Positions 42,203 to 51,397 are shown, counted from the stretch's first letter. The stretch is 64,000 nucleotides of DNA from JBOFLG01 sp051657745 (GCA_051657745.1 JBOFLG010000111.1:22485-86484); one strand, 5' to 3'. Translations and numbers: made by a program. Notes: generated from the letters alone by a model not told the origin.

Positions 42203-43018
42203 TCACAGGGGCGACGCCTCGGTATCAGAGACCTCGAGCCAGTCGGGCCGAGACGCCTCCCGGCGCTTGTCAATGACTCGACACACGAACCAGGCGCCGA
42301 AGTAGAGCACGGTAAGCGGAGCGGCAAAGACGAACATCGTGAACGGGTCGCCGGTGGGGGTCGCGACCGCGGCAAACAGGAAGATCAGCAGCACCGCCAC
42401 CCGCCAGCCGCGGATCAGCCGCCGCGCCGAGACCGCACCGAGCACGTTCAGTAGAACCAGCACTACCGGGAAGAGAAAGCCCACTCCGAAAACCAGGATG
42501 AAACGGGTGACGAACGCAATGTAGGCCGAGACCTGTTGGATATTGGAGGTGCCCGAAGGGCTGAAACTGTAGAGGATTTCCAACGACGTCGGCAGCACCG
42601 CGTAGGCCAACGCCACGCCGGTCAGGAACAGCGGCAGGGTCGCCCCGACGAAGGCGAACGCGACTCGCTTCTCCTTGCGGGTCAGGCCAGGCACGATGAA
42701 CGCCCAGACCTGGTAGATCCAGACCGGGCTGGAGGCGATCACGCCGACGAAGATCGAGACGCTGAGAAAATTCGACAGTGCTGAGGTCGCCTCGCCGAAG
42801 TTCAGGCTGATGGTGTTGTCCGGGTTGGCGCGCTTATAGGCGTCGAAAGGCTCCGCGAGAAAGGCGTAGATCGGCTGGTAGTAGAACGCCGCGATCACGG
42901 AGGCGACCAGCACGGCAATAGCCGCGACGAGTAGCCGACGCCGGAACTCTCGCAGGTGCTCGCCAAGCGCCATTCGGCCCTCGGGGTCGCGAGGGCGCCG
43001 ACGTCGGTTCCGCGCCAT
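42203..43018 (-). CDS. tatC: Sec-independent protein translocase TatC
   Basis: Receptor for twin-arginine signal peptides. The 271-residue protein has six membrane helices and the family hallmarks LGEHLREFRRRLLVA at the N terminus, ASSPVWIYQVWAFIVPGLTRKEKR and LLVVLLNVLGAVSARRL-type text. The basic opening RNRRRRPRDPEG is cytoplasmic. It is transcribed with tatA, which lies 29 bp upstream. Confidence 0.96.
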   Translation of the reverse strand: MARNRRRRPRDPEGRMALGEHLREFRRRLLVAAIAVLVASVIAAFYYQPIYAFLAEPFDAYKRANPDNTISLNFGEATSALSNFLSVSIFVGVIASSPVWIYQVWAFIVPGLTRKEKRVAFAFVGATLPLFLTGVALAYAVLPTSLEILYSFSPSGTSNIQQVSAYIAFVTRFILVFGVGFLFPVVLVLLNVLGAVSARRLIRGWRVAVLLIFLFAAVATPTGDPFTMFVFAAPLTVLYFGAWFVCRVIDKRREASRPDWLEVSDTEASPL

Positions 43019-43047
43019 AGGTGGGGTCGAGGTCCGAGTGGTCGGTG

Positions 43048-43350
43048 TCAGGCCACTGGGCCGGACTGGTTGTCGGTGCGTGGAGCGTTCTCGCGCACCG
43101 GGTTGCCGTCGCTCGTCGGGACGATGCGGTCGACCGGGCGGTCCTTCTCGAGCGCCTCGCTGCGCACCGTCTCCGATGCCGCCTTGGACTTCCGGGCGTC
43201 GTTGTCCTTCTTCATCTCGTCGACCTCGGACTTGAACACCCGAGCCGAGCGGCCAAGGCTGCGGGCGGCATCTGGCAGCCGCTTCCAGCCGAACAGCACA
43301 ATCAGGATGACGCCGATGATGATCAGCTCGGTGGGGCCAACACTAGGCAT
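43048..43350 (-). CDS. tatA: Sec-independent protein translocase TatA
   Basis: Pore-forming Tat subunit: one N-terminal helix (PTELIIIGVILIVLFGWKRLP), an amphipathic helix (DAARSLGRSARVFKSEVDEM) and an acidic/basic tail, 100 residues. Two ATGs are six bases apart; AGGGG sits exactly six bases before ATG 43350 and would abut ATG 43356, so 43350 is the supported start. It precedes tatC in a two-gene operon directly after pafC. Confidence 0.95.
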   Translation of the reverse strand: MPSVGPTELIIIGVILIVLFGWKRLPDAARSLGRSARVFKSEVDEMKKDNDARKSKAASETVRSEALEKDRPVDRIVPTSDGNPVRENAPRTDNQSGPVA

Positions 43351-43386
43351 GGGCATCCCCTATCGGTGGTGGAGTACCTGGTGAGT

Positions 43387-44382
43387 CTACGCACGCTCGA
43401 CCTGGGCCGGGTAGGCAGCGAGTGCGGCGGCGGCGCCCTCGCGCACCTCGGCGACGACATCAGGTGGGTCGAGCACCGTGGCCGCGCCGCCCAGCCTCCA
43501 GACCAGCCGCCGCAGCCAGGCGGTATCGGCGGTACGCAGCCGCACGACGACGCCGCCACCGTCATCCGGCGGGCTCGGCTGCACGGACTCGACCGGGTAG
43601 TAGTCGGCCACCCACGTCGCACCCGGGCGCAGGTGGAGGGTGACGAGCAGATCGTCGGGGGCCGGGCGGAACGTCCCCTCGGAGAGGTCACGTTCCCGGG
43701 CCTGGGGTGGCGGCGTGCCGTCGACGTCATGGAGGACGGTGAGCTGCTCAACTCGGTCCATCCGGAACAGCCGGGTGTCCTCCGCGCGGTGGCACCACCC
43801 CTCGAGGTACCAACGCCCGTCGATGCCCACGACCCGCATCGGGTCGACATCGCGCTCGGTGGCCTCGTCGCGCGCGGGCACGACGTACGTCAGATGGATG
43901 CGGCGGCGCCCGGCGAGGGCCTGCCGGGCATCCGCCAGCACCTCGGCCGACGCCCCGTCGGCGAGCTCAGCCCGCACTCGGCTGGCCGGGTCGGCAGCCG
44001 ACCCGGCCGCGGACTCGAGCTTGGCGAGCGCCCGGTCGACTGCGTCGCGCTCCCCCAAGCCCGGCACCTCACGCAGCGCCCGGAGCCCGACGATCAGCGT
44101 CACTGCCTCATCGACACCCAGCCGGAGCGGCCGGGCGATGGTCTCGGCATTGCCGATGAACACCCGACCCTCCTCCCACTGCGCATCGATGAGCTCGTCA
44201 GGCAACTGCCCATACCCGCAGAGGAACAGCAGCCGCAGGTCGGCCTCGAACTGCTCGACGCTGACGCCGAGGCCGGCCGCAGCCTGGGCGACGTCGATGC
44301 CCTGCCGGTTGACCAGCCACGGCACCATCGTCAGCAGGCGCGACAACCGGGCCGTGGCGGTCTCCTGTGGCGTGGCCCTCAT
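43387..44382 (-). CDS. pafC: WYL-domain regulator PafC
   Basis: A 331-residue partner of PafB. An N-terminal winged HTH-like segment (ARLSRLLTMVPWLVNRQGIDVAQAAAGLGVS) is followed by a WYL domain with GRWYLEGWCHRAEDTRLFRMDRVEQ, and a WCX domain. The PafBC heterodimer activates the SOS-independent DNA damage response in mycobacteria and probably senses a nucleic acid through WYL. ATG overlaps the pafB stop. Confidence 0.93.
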   Translation of the reverse strand: MRATPQETATARLSRLLTMVPWLVNRQGIDVAQAAAGLGVSVEQFEADLRLLFLCGYGQLPDELIDAQWEEGRVFIGNAETIARPLRLGVDEAVTLIVGLRALREVPGLGERDAVDRALAKLESAAGSAADPASRVRAELADGASAEVLADARQALAGRRRIHLTYVVPARDEATERDVDPMRVVGIDGRWYLEGWCHRAEDTRLFRMDRVEQLTVLHDVDGTPPPQARERDLSEGTFRPAPDDLLVTLHLRPGATWVADYYPVESVQPSPPDDGGGVVVRLRTADTAWLRRLVWRLGGAATVLDPPDVVAEVREGAAAALAAYPAQVERA

Positions 44383-45407
44383 CGCACTCGACCGCCCCGA
44401 CCGCCCCGGCCGTGCGCGGCAGCCGCGCCGGACAGCCGCTCGACCACGGCGGCCACCAACTCGGGCGGCTGCTCCACCACCACATCGGCTCCGAAACCGG
44501 CGAGCTCCTCAGCGAACGCCCACAGGTCGGTGTGGTCAATGTCGAGCAGCGACCAGGTGTCGTCGACCTCACCGACGGTCCGAGCCCGGCGACGCAGCGA
44601 ATGCCCGGCCCCTTGGCGCACTCGGACAACCGCCGGGCTGGCTGTCGTGGCCGGGGCGGCGAACCGCCGAACCATCACTTCGGGGTCGTGATCGGCGGGG
44701 ACGTCGACCACCCCGGGCCGGCCGGCAGCCCGCACCGGACCCGTGACCCGGGAGAGGCGGAACACTCGGGGCGCCTCCCGGTCGAGGTCGAAGGCGTTGA
44801 GATACCAGCGGCCCCGCCAGGACACCAAGGACCACGGCTGCACGTGCCGCGGCGCGACCTCGTCTTCGGCACGCCGGCGGTAGCCGAACCGCAGCGGCAT
44901 GCGCCGCACCACGGCATCCTTGACTGGGTCAAACGCCGGCTCGGTGGTGCGCAGCCGCGGTTCGATGCCGATGAGGGAGTCGGCGTCACGTTCGACACCG
45001 GCGGCTCGGAGCTTGCGCAGCGCCTGGGCGGCCGGGCCAGCCAGCGACGCCTGCGCCCAGGTGCGGCTGGCCAGGCCGAGCACCGCGAGCTCGTCGGCGT
45101 CGAACGCAATCTCCGGCAGTGCGTATTCGCGTTGGTGGATGCGGTACCCGGGCTCGTCGTCCCAGACGGCATCGACATGCTCAGTGACCAGGGGGATGCC
45201 GAGTTCGCGCAGCTCGTCCTTGTCACGCTCGAACATCCGCTCGAAGGCATCAGTCGACGCCGACTGCCCGTACTGCGGGACCAGCTGGCGGATCTGCGCC
45301 TTCGCGAGCGGCCGACGGGCGTACAGCAGCACCAGGACGAGATTGAGCAGCCGCTCGGTCTTGGTCTGGGCCGCACCGGGTGTGGTTACCCCGCCCTGGC
45401 TGGTCAC
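44379..45407 (-). CDS. pafB: WYL-domain regulator PafB
   Basis: A 342-residue HTH-WYL-WCX protein: TERLLNLVLVLLYARRPLAKAQIRQLVPQYG forms the HTH, and WRGRWYLNAFDLDREAPRVFRLSRV is the WYL core. It forms the transcription activator PafBC with the next gene, coupled by a 4-base overlap. Its place beside the proteasome genes is typical, although PafBC acts in DNA repair control and not in Pup ligation. Confidence 0.93.
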   Translation of the reverse strand: MTSQGGVTTPGAAQTKTERLLNLVLVLLYARRPLAKAQIRQLVPQYGQSASTDAFERMFERDKDELRELGIPLVTEHVDAVWDDEPGYRIHQREYALPEIAFDADELAVLGLASRTWAQASLAGPAAQALRKLRAAGVERDADSLIGIEPRLRTTEPAFDPVKDAVVRRMPLRFGYRRRAEDEVAPRHVQPWSLVSWRGRWYLNAFDLDREAPRVFRLSRVTGPVRAAGRPGVVDVPADHDPEVMVRRFAAPATTASPAVVRVRQGAGHSLRRRARTVGEVDDTWSLLDIDHTDLWAFAEELAGFGADVVVEQPPELVAAVVERLSGAAAAHGRGGRGGRVR

Positions 45408-45445
45408 CCGCCCGACCGTACCCGACGACTACGCTGCCCGTCGTG

Positions 45446-46612
45446 ATGCAGTGGCGTGCGGGGCGGGTGATCCGGCAGGTGCGCACCTGGGCCGGCGCGG
45501 TCGAGCTCGAGGTGCGCCTGGAGCGCGCGGCCGGGGGGACGTCATCCGACCCGGGTCACGGCCGCCTGGCCCGTGCCCGAGCGGGGTCGTCGGGCGAGCC
45601 GGATGACGTGCGCGCCCTCGCGTACACCGCGGTCACCGGCACGCCCGAGCCCGGCGAGCGGGTGCTGCTCAACGCGTCGGCCCTGCTCCGCGGCCTCGGC
45701 ACCGGCGGGCTGGCCTTCGTGGTCGCCCGCACCGACGTGCTGCCGCAGGACCCGCCACGCGGGAACGGGCACATCGTCAAGGCCCGGTACACGCCACTGC
45801 AGCAGATGCTGCTGGCCGTGGACGAGCAGGACAGCCCGCATCACGGCGACCTCGAGAGCGCCGACGATCTCGGCGGGCTCCCGGTGGTCGTCGCCGACCT
45901 GCACAGCGCCCTCCCGGCGGTGCTGGCCGGCATCCGGATGGTGCGCCCCGAGGCCCGCGTCGCCTACGTCATGACCGACGGAGGCGCGCTGCCGGCTGCC
46001 TTCTCGCGAGCGGTCGCCGGGCTGCGCGACGCCGGCTGGCTGGCGGCCTGCGTCACCGTGGGGCAGGCGTTCGGCGGTGACCATGAAGCGGTGACTGTGC
46101 ACACCGGGCTGCTGGCGGCTCGCCACGTGGTGGGGGCCAACGTGGTCGTGGTGGCCCAGGGGCCGGGGAACGTCGGCACCGGCACCCGGTGGGGATACTC
46201 GGGTGTGGCCTGCGCCGATGCGCTGCACGCGACCCATGTGCTGGGTGGGCGGAGCGTTGCATCGCTGCGGGTCTCGGGGGCCGATCAGCGCGAGCGGCAC
46301 CGCGGCATCAGCCATCACAGCCGTACGGCCTATGGGCGGGCCCTGCTGTCGCCGGCGGACCTCCCGACGACCACGCTCCCCGATGCCGAGCTCGACGCCC
46401 TGGTGCGCCGCCAGGTGACGGACCTGGTACACACCTCGGCGGCGGCGCTCACCGTCGTAGAGGTGCCGGCGCGCGGCATCCCCGATGCGCTCCGGGAGAG
46501 CCCGGTGCCGCTGTCCACGATGGGCCGTGGGGTCGACGCCGATCCGACGCCGTTCTTCGCCGCTGCCGCCGCCGGGGTACACGCGGCCGCGCTGGCGTCA
46601 TCCCTTACCTGA
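45446..46612 (+). CDS. DUF3866 family protein
   Basis: A 388-residue DUF3866 protein of unknown function, found in actinobacteria next to pafB. It has the family's conserved LNASALLRGLGTGGLAFVVAR, GHIVKARYTPLQQMLLAVDEQDSPHH and VVVVAQGPGNVGTGTRWGYSG. The last resembles a nucleotide-binding loop, but no activity is known. It is divergent from pafB with a 38-bp gap. ATG 45446 or GTG 45443 are both possible. Confidence 0.87.
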   Translation: MQWRAGRVIRQVRTWAGAVELEVRLERAAGGTSSDPGHGRLARARAGSSGEPDDVRALAYTAVTGTPEPGERVLLNASALLRGLGTGGLAFVVARTDVLPQDPPRGNGHIVKARYTPLQQMLLAVDEQDSPHHGDLESADDLGGLPVVVADLHSALPAVLAGIRMVRPEARVAYVMTDGGALPAAFSRAVAGLRDAGWLAACVTVGQAFGGDHEAVTVHTGLLAARHVVGANVVVVAQGPGNVGTGTRWGYSGVACADALHATHVLGGRSVASLRVSGADQRERHRGISHHSRTAYGRALLSPADLPTTTLPDAELDALVRRQVTDLVHTSAAALTVVEVPARGIPDALRESPVPLSTMGRGVDADPTPFFAAAAAGVHAAALASSLT

Positions 46613-46622
46613 CGACGCGACC

Positions 46623-46709
46623 GCTTTTCCGCCCCACCCGGAAAAGCCCCGGTTCGCATGGGTTGACAACCCGTGCGAACCGGGGCGAACCGGGATGGGG
46701 CGGAAAAGC
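46623..46709. terminator. Nested double palindrome between DUF3866 and FKBP
   Basis: Outer arms GCTTTTCCGCCCCA (46623-46636) and TGGGGCGGAAAAGC (46696-46709) are exact complements, extended by CCCGG/CCGGG with one bulged base. Inside, GCCCCGGTTCGCA (46646-46658) pairs with TGCGAACCGGGGC (46674-46686), continued by GGGTT/AACCC. The structure fills nearly all of the gap between two converging genes and should end transcription in both directions. Confidence 0.75.
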
Positions 46710-46715
46710 CTGGCC

Positions 46716-47093
46716 TCAGCGGACGTCGACGAGGTCGACGACGAACACCAGCGTCTCCCCCGGCGCGATCGCCGAACCAGCACCCCGATCGCCGTAGGCG
46801 AGGTGGGGTGGGATGACGAGCCGCCGGCGACCGCCGACCCGCATCCCGGCGATGCCCGCGTCCCAGCCAGCGATGACCATGCCCGCGCCGAGCGTGAAGT
46901 CCAGCGGCGAACCGCGGTTCCATGACGCGTCGAACTCCTCGCCGGTCGAGTAGGCGACACCGACATAGTGAGCCGACACGGTGCTGCCGACCACCGCCTC
47001 GGCACCATCACCGACAGTCAGGTCTTCGCTGACCAGTTCGGCGGGTGGCTCCTCGCCAGGGAACTCGATCTCGGGCTTCTCCAGTGCTGTCAT
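46716..47093 (-). CDS. FKBP-type peptidyl-prolyl isomerase
   Basis: A cytoplasmic 125-residue FKBP: one domain with VVGSTVSAHYVGVAYSTGEEFDASWNRG, LGAGMVIAGWDAGIAGMRVGGRRRLVIPPHLAYGD and ETLVFVVDLVDV, covering all active-site aromatic positions. No signal peptide is present. It follows the FKBP lipoprotein gene by 53 bp on the same strand, and both lie downstream of pafA, an order frequent in actinobacteria. Confidence 0.93.
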   Translation of the reverse strand: MTALEKPEIEFPGEEPPAELVSEDLTVGDGAEAVVGSTVSAHYVGVAYSTGEEFDASWNRGSPLDFTLGAGMVIAGWDAGIAGMRVGGRRRLVIPPHLAYGDRGAGSAIAPGETLVFVVDLVDVR

Positions 47094-47146
47094 CAGCCTG
47101 CCTTCACATATCTCGGGACACCGAAACGGCGCGGAACGTCGATGCG

Positions 47147-48100
47147 TCAGTACGCCGCGAGAATGTCGACGACGAAGACCAAGGTGTCGGTGCCCTTGAT
47201 CTTGTCGGCGCTGCCGGCGCTGCCGTAGCCGTCGGCGGGCGGCACGACGAGCAGCACGCGGCTCCCGACCTTCTGGCCGGTCAGGCCGGTGTCCCAGCCC
47301 TTGATGACGCTGCCCTGACCGAGCTGGAAGTCGAAGTAAGGCTGATCTTGCCGGCTGGCGCTGGAGTCGAACATCTCGCCATTGCGCCACAGTGCACCGG
47401 TGTACGCCACGCGGATCGTCTGGCCCTTCTTCGTCACCGCACCTGCACCCTGGATCAGCGGCTGAACGACAGTCTTCGTCGGCGGCTTCTCACCCTTCGG
47501 CATGGTGATCGTGGCAGGTTTGGCGTCGTTCATCTTCACCGTTGGGAGGGTTGCCTTGGGCGGCACCTCGGTGCCGGTGGCTTCGTCCAGCACCTTGGTG
47601 GCCGACACCAGATCGAGCACGAACACCACGGGGTCGTCCTTGGTGATGCCGAGATCGGGGTTGCCCTGCGCGCCGAAGGCGTCGGCCGGCGTCGAGGTGA
47701 TCACCATGCGTGAGCCGAGCTTCTTGCCCGGAATCTGACCCCGGAACGACGCGAAGAGGTCCTTCGCGCCCAGGTCGACCCCGACCGCGCCGGACTCCCA
47801 GGTGCTGAGCGCCTCCTTGCCGTCCTTGGCCTTGAGGATCACGGCCTGCACCGACACCAGGTCGTCCTTGGCGATCGGGGCCCCGGTCCCGTCGGTGACC
47901 ACCTTGGACTCGGTGCGACTCACTGCCACCGGTGACTTCACGGTGACGGTGGGCTTCTTCTTCACATCAGTCCCCCCGACGGTGACCGCGGCAAGCGCTG
48001 CGGAAGTCGGCTTCTTCTCGGCCTCCTCACCACACCCGGTGAGGACCAATGCCGAGGCAACAGCGGTAGCGGACAGGACAGTAGTCAAGCGACGAGCCAC
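47147..48100 (-). CDS. FKBP-type isomerase lipoprotein with two FKBP domains
   Basis: A surface lipoprotein of 317 residues: signal peptide with the lipobox LTGC (Cys near residue 23), then two FKBP-like domains in tandem. The first (about 70-170) ends NPDLGITKDDPVVFVLDLVSA and is degenerate, the second (about 215-317) has IRVAYTGALWRNGEMFDSS and LGQGSVIKGWDTGLTGQKVGSRVLLVVPP and should be the active one. It probably helps fold exported proteins. Lnt encoded in this window would acylate it. Confidence 0.9.
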   Translation of the reverse strand: MARRLTTVLSATAVASALVLTGCGEEAEKKPTSAALAAVTVGGTDVKKKPTVTVKSPVAVSRTESKVVTDGTGAPIAKDDLVSVQAVILKAKDGKEALSTWESGAVGVDLGAKDLFASFRGQIPGKKLGSRMVITSTPADAFGAQGNPDLGITKDDPVVFVLDLVSATKVLDEATGTEVPPKATLPTVKMNDAKPATITMPKGEKPPTKTVVQPLIQGAGAVTKKGQTIRVAYTGALWRNGEMFDSSASRQDQPYFDFQLGQGSVIKGWDTGLTGQKVGSRVLLVVPPADGYGSAGSADKIKGTDTLVFVVDILAAY

Positions 48101-48199
48101 GGGAGAGACTTTCGGTTCGGGGGCGATGCCAGGCGGAGGGCAACAGCAACCAACAGTAACGGCTCACCGTGGACCACCCGGAACGGCGTACCACCTAAT

Positions 48200-49579
48200 T
48201 CAGGGCGTCATCCCGGCGATCAGGCGGTCCACGCGCGGGTCCTCGGCAAGGAATGGGTCCTTACACAGCACGGTGCGCTGCGCCTGATCGTTGAGTTTGA
48301 GATGCACCCAGTCGACGGTGAAGTCACGCCGGTGCTCCTGGGCCGCCCGGATGAAGTCGCCGCGTAGCCGCGCCCGGGTGGTCTGCGGGGGGCGGACCTT
48401 GGCCTCGAAGACCTCCGGGTCGCTGACTACCCGCGCCACCCGCCCGCGCCGCTGAAGCAGGTAGAACAGGCCGCGGCGCCGATCGATGTCGTGGTAGGCG
48501 AGGTCGATCTGGGCGAGCCGCGGATGGTCGAGTGGGAGGTTGTGGCGGCTGCTGTACTCGTCGAGGAGCCGGTACTTGACCACCCAGTCGATCTCGGTGC
48601 CGACCAGCGCGAGGTTGCCGGTCTCGACTGCGGTCAGCGTGCGGTCCCAGAGGTCGAGCACCCGATGATGCAGCGGATCAGCTGCTCCCTCACGCTGCAC
48701 GAACTGGGCTGCTTTGCTCTGGTACTCGCGCTGGATGTCGAGCGCACTGAGCTGGCGGCCGCCTGCGAGCCGCACGGTACGCCGCCCGGTGACGTCATGG
48801 GAGATCTCACGGATGGCGCGGATCGGGTTCTCCAGCGTCAGGTCCCGTAGCGTGACACCGGCCTCCAGCATCCGGAGCACGAGGTCGGCCGACCCGACCT
48901 TCAGCATTGTCGTGGTCTCGCTCATGTTGGAGTCGCCAACAATGATGTGCAGTCGGCGGTAGTGCTCGGCATCCGCATGCGGCTCATCGCGAGTGTTAAT
49001 GATGGGGCGGCTGCGGGTGGTGGCCGACGAGACTCCCTCCCAGATGTGGTCGGCCCGCTGGCTCACGGCGAACGAGGAACCCTTCGAGGTCGACACCAGT
49101 TTCCCTGCGCCACAGGTGATCTGGCGGCTGATCAGGAATGGGAGCAGGGTGTCGGAGATGGTCTGGAACTCGCCGGCCCGGGTCACCAGATAGTTCTCGT
49201 GGCATCCGTAGGAGTTGCCCGCGGAGTCGGTGTTGTTCTTGAAGACGTAGATGTCGCCGGCGACGGAGTCCTCGTGCAGCCGTTGCTGGGCGTCGACCAC
49301 GAGGCTCTCGACGATCCGCTCACCGGCTTTGTCGTGGGCGACGACCTGGCGCACCGAGTCGCATTCGGCAGTGGCGTACTCCGGGTGTGACCCGACATCG
49401 AGGTAGAGCCGGGACCCGTTGGTGAGAAAGACATTGCTCGAGCGACCCCAGGCAACGACCTTGCGGAAGAGATACCGCGCGACCTCGTCGGGAGTCAGCG
49501 TGCGCTGGCCTTCGGCCGAACAGGTGATGCCGTACTCGTTCTCGATCCCGAAGATCCGGCGCCGACCACGGGTGCTCAC
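48200..49579 (-). CDS. pafA: Pup--protein ligase PafA
   Basis: Carboxylate-amine ligase that joins the C-terminal Glu of Pup to lysines of target proteins. The 459-residue protein starts RRIFGIENEYGITC and has RLYLDVGSHPEYAT, IYVFKNNTDSAGNSYGCHENYLV and RPIINTRDEPHADAE, with the Glu and Arg residues of the ATP/metal site. GTG overlaps the prcA stop by four bases. It is the distal gene of the pup-prcB-prcA-pafA unit. Confidence 0.97.
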   Translation of the reverse strand: MSTRGRRRIFGIENEYGITCSAEGQRTLTPDEVARYLFRKVVAWGRSSNVFLTNGSRLYLDVGSHPEYATAECDSVRQVVAHDKAGERIVESLVVDAQQRLHEDSVAGDIYVFKNNTDSAGNSYGCHENYLVTRAGEFQTISDTLLPFLISRQITCGAGKLVSTSKGSSFAVSQRADHIWEGVSSATTRSRPIINTRDEPHADAEHYRRLHIIVGDSNMSETTTMLKVGSADLVLRMLEAGVTLRDLTLENPIRAIREISHDVTGRRTVRLAGGRQLSALDIQREYQSKAAQFVQREGAADPLHHRVLDLWDRTLTAVETGNLALVGTEIDWVVKYRLLDEYSSRHNLPLDHPRLAQIDLAYHDIDRRRGLFYLLQRRGRVARVVSDPEVFEAKVRPPQTTRARLRGDFIRAAQEHRRDFTVDWVHLKLNDQAQRTVLCKDPFLAEDPRVDRLIAGMTP

Positions 49580-50388
49580 GGCCCGGCGCCGTCCTCGCGC
49601 TCAGTGCGCTGCGTCTGTGGGTTCGACGAGGCACTCCGAGCGGAGTCGCCATGCTCGTCACCGTTCGTGACCTCGCTGGTCGGCACGCCGTCTCCGAGCA
49701 GCCGCTCCAGGGGTGCGCCATGAACCCGCCGGAACATCCGGCGGGTCCGGGTGCGGTCGAGCACCGCAACCTCGAGCTGTTCCGGGGCGAGCTGGCGCTG
49801 GTCTCCGCCGCCAGGGTCCGCGCCGAGAAGCCGGATCGCCATACTGAGCGCTTCCGACAACTCCAGCCCGGCTCGCCAGGACTTCTGCAGGCCGGCGTCG
49901 ATCTGCTCGGCGCCGCCACCCATCGCCACATAGCCCTGCTCGTCAGCGACCGAGCCGTCATAGGTCAGTCGGTAGATCTGGTCGTCCTCAGCGGTCCTGC
50001 CGACCTCAGCGACCACAAGTTCGACCTCGTACGGCTTGGACTCCTGGGTAAAAACCGTGCCGAGGGTCTGGGCGTAGGCGTTGGCCAGACCGCGTGCCGT
50101 GACGTCGGAACGGTCGTAGGAGTAGCCGCGCAGGTCGGCGTAGCGCACCCCGGCAACCCGGAGGTTCTCGAACTCGGGGTACTTGCCGACCGCAGCGAAG
50201 GCGATCCGGTCGTAGATTTCGGACACCTTGTGCAGGGCCCGGCTCGGGTTCTCGGCAACGAATGCGATACCACCCGCGTACCCAAGCACCACCACCGAGC
50301 GGCCCCGCGCGATGCCCTTGCGGGCAAAGTCGGCGCGGTCCTTCATCAACTGTTCCGGGCTGACGTAGAACGGCATCCCCGCAGTCAT
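49576..50388 (-). CDS. prcA: Proteasome subunit alpha
   Basis: Outer-ring subunit of the 20S proteasome. The 270 residues have the N-terminal gate segment MPFYVSPEQLMKDRADFARKG, GRSVVVLGYAGGIAFVAEN, YDRIAFAAVGKYPEFENLR and the antechamber fold. The last 50 or so residues are a hydrophilic tail that is longer than the fold requires. ATG overlaps the prcB stop and the stop overlaps the pafA start, giving tight coupling. Confidence 0.97.
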   Translation of the reverse strand: MTAGMPFYVSPEQLMKDRADFARKGIARGRSVVVLGYAGGIAFVAENPSRALHKVSEIYDRIAFAAVGKYPEFENLRVAGVRYADLRGYSYDRSDVTARGLANAYAQTLGTVFTQESKPYEVELVVAEVGRTAEDDQIYRLTYDGSVADEQGYVAMGGGAEQIDAGLQKSWRAGLELSEALSMAIRLLGADPGGGDQRQLAPEQLEVAVLDRTRTRRMFRRVHGAPLERLLGDGVPTSEVTNGDEHGDSARSASSNPQTQRTEREDGAGP

Positions 50389-51212
50389 CGCGCACCTCCG
50401 GGGTTGTCGACCCGGGCCGCGACGATGTCGTCGACCACCGCCGCCACGGTGTCGTCGGCCACGAACCTCGCGCCGTCGGCATCGACGATGCCGACGGTGG
50501 GCCAGATCCGCCGGCCAACGTCGGGGCCACCGGTGGCCGAGTCGTCATCGGCGGCGTCGTAGAGCGACTCGACCAGCATGCGCACGACATCGTCGACCGG
50601 GCGGTCGCGGCGATAGAGCTTTTTCATGGCCCCCCGCGCGAACAGCGAGCCGGAGCCGACGCCATGGTGGTCGTGTTCCTCGTAGCACCCACCGGTGACG
50701 TCATAGGAGAAGATCCGACCGCGACCGGCCTCGGCGTCATAGCCGGCGAACAGCGGCACTACGGCCAGGCCCTGCATCGCCATGCCGAGGTTGCCCCGGA
50801 TCATCGACGCCAACCGGTTGGCCTTGCCTTCGAGCGACATCAGCGCGCCCTCGATCTTCTCGTAGTGCTCCAACTCGACCTGGAACAGCCGCACGAGCTC
50901 GATCGCCAGGCCAGCGGTGCCAGCAATGCCGACGAGGCTGAACTCGTCGGTGGCAAAGACCTTCTCCATCTCACGGTTCGCGATGAGGTTGCCCATCGTG
51001 GCTCGACGGTCGCCAGCCATCACCACCCCATCGGCGCAGATGGCGGTGACGATGGTGGTGGCGTGCGGCGCATCGAGGGCGGCCCCGGGCGGCAGCGGCC
51101 GCCGAGACGGGAGCAGCGTCGGCGCGTGGGCCGAGAGGAAATCCGAGAACGAGGACGAACCGGGAACGAGGTACGCCGACGGCAGGCGCCCACCGTGGGC
51201 CGCGGAGGTCAC
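50385..51212 (-). CDS. prcB: Proteasome subunit beta
   Basis: Catalytic subunit of the 20S proteasome, made as a precursor of 275 residues. The catalytic Thr is T52 in the segment DAPHATTIVTA; the 51-residue propeptide must be removed autocatalytically. The residue before the Thr is Ala, while Gly is usual at this place. D and K catalytic partners lie in VMAGDRRATMGN and EMEKVFATDE. GTG start overlaps the pup stop. Confidence 0.96.
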   Translation of the reverse strand: MTSAAHGGRLPSAYLVPGSSSFSDFLSAHAPTLLPSRRPLPPGAALDAPHATTIVTAICADGVVMAGDRRATMGNLIANREMEKVFATDEFSLVGIAGTAGLAIELVRLFQVELEHYEKIEGALMSLEGKANRLASMIRGNLGMAMQGLAVVPLFAGYDAEAGRGRIFSYDVTGGCYEEHDHHGVGSGSLFARGAMKKLYRRDRPVDDVVRMLVESLYDAADDDSATGGPDVGRRIWPTVGIVDADGARFVADDTVAAVVDDIVAARVDNPGGAR

Positions 51213-51397
51213 TGGCCCCCCTTCTGGACGAACCCGCGGACGAACTCCTCGGCGTTGCTTTCCAGCACACCGTCGATCTCGTCGAGGATGTCGTCGACCT
51301 CGCTGGTCTGAGCGGCTGGCGCAGCAGCCGCCTCCGGTGCGTCATCGTCGGGGCCGTCATCGCGACGCTGTGGCTTGATCTGCTCCTGGCCAGCCAT
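51209..51397 (-). CDS. pup: Prokaryotic ubiquitin-like protein Pup
   Basis: A 62-residue disordered modifier. The C-terminal Arc-binding helix EVDDILDEIDGVLESNAEEFVRGFVQKGG is typical, and the protein ends GGQ, so Dop must deamidate the last Gln to Glu before PafA can use it. Lysines are few, as is normal. AGGAAGG lies upstream of the ATG. The stop overlaps the prcB start by four bases. Confidence 0.97.
   Translation of the reverse strand: MAGQEQIKPQRRDDGPDDDAPEAAAAPAAQTSEVDDILDEIDGVLESNAEEFVRGFVQKGGQ

Noticed and set aside
43351..43356. Upstream ATG of tatA at 43356
   Set aside because: The AGGGG ribosome site would touch this ATG, while it is spaced six bases from ATG 43350.
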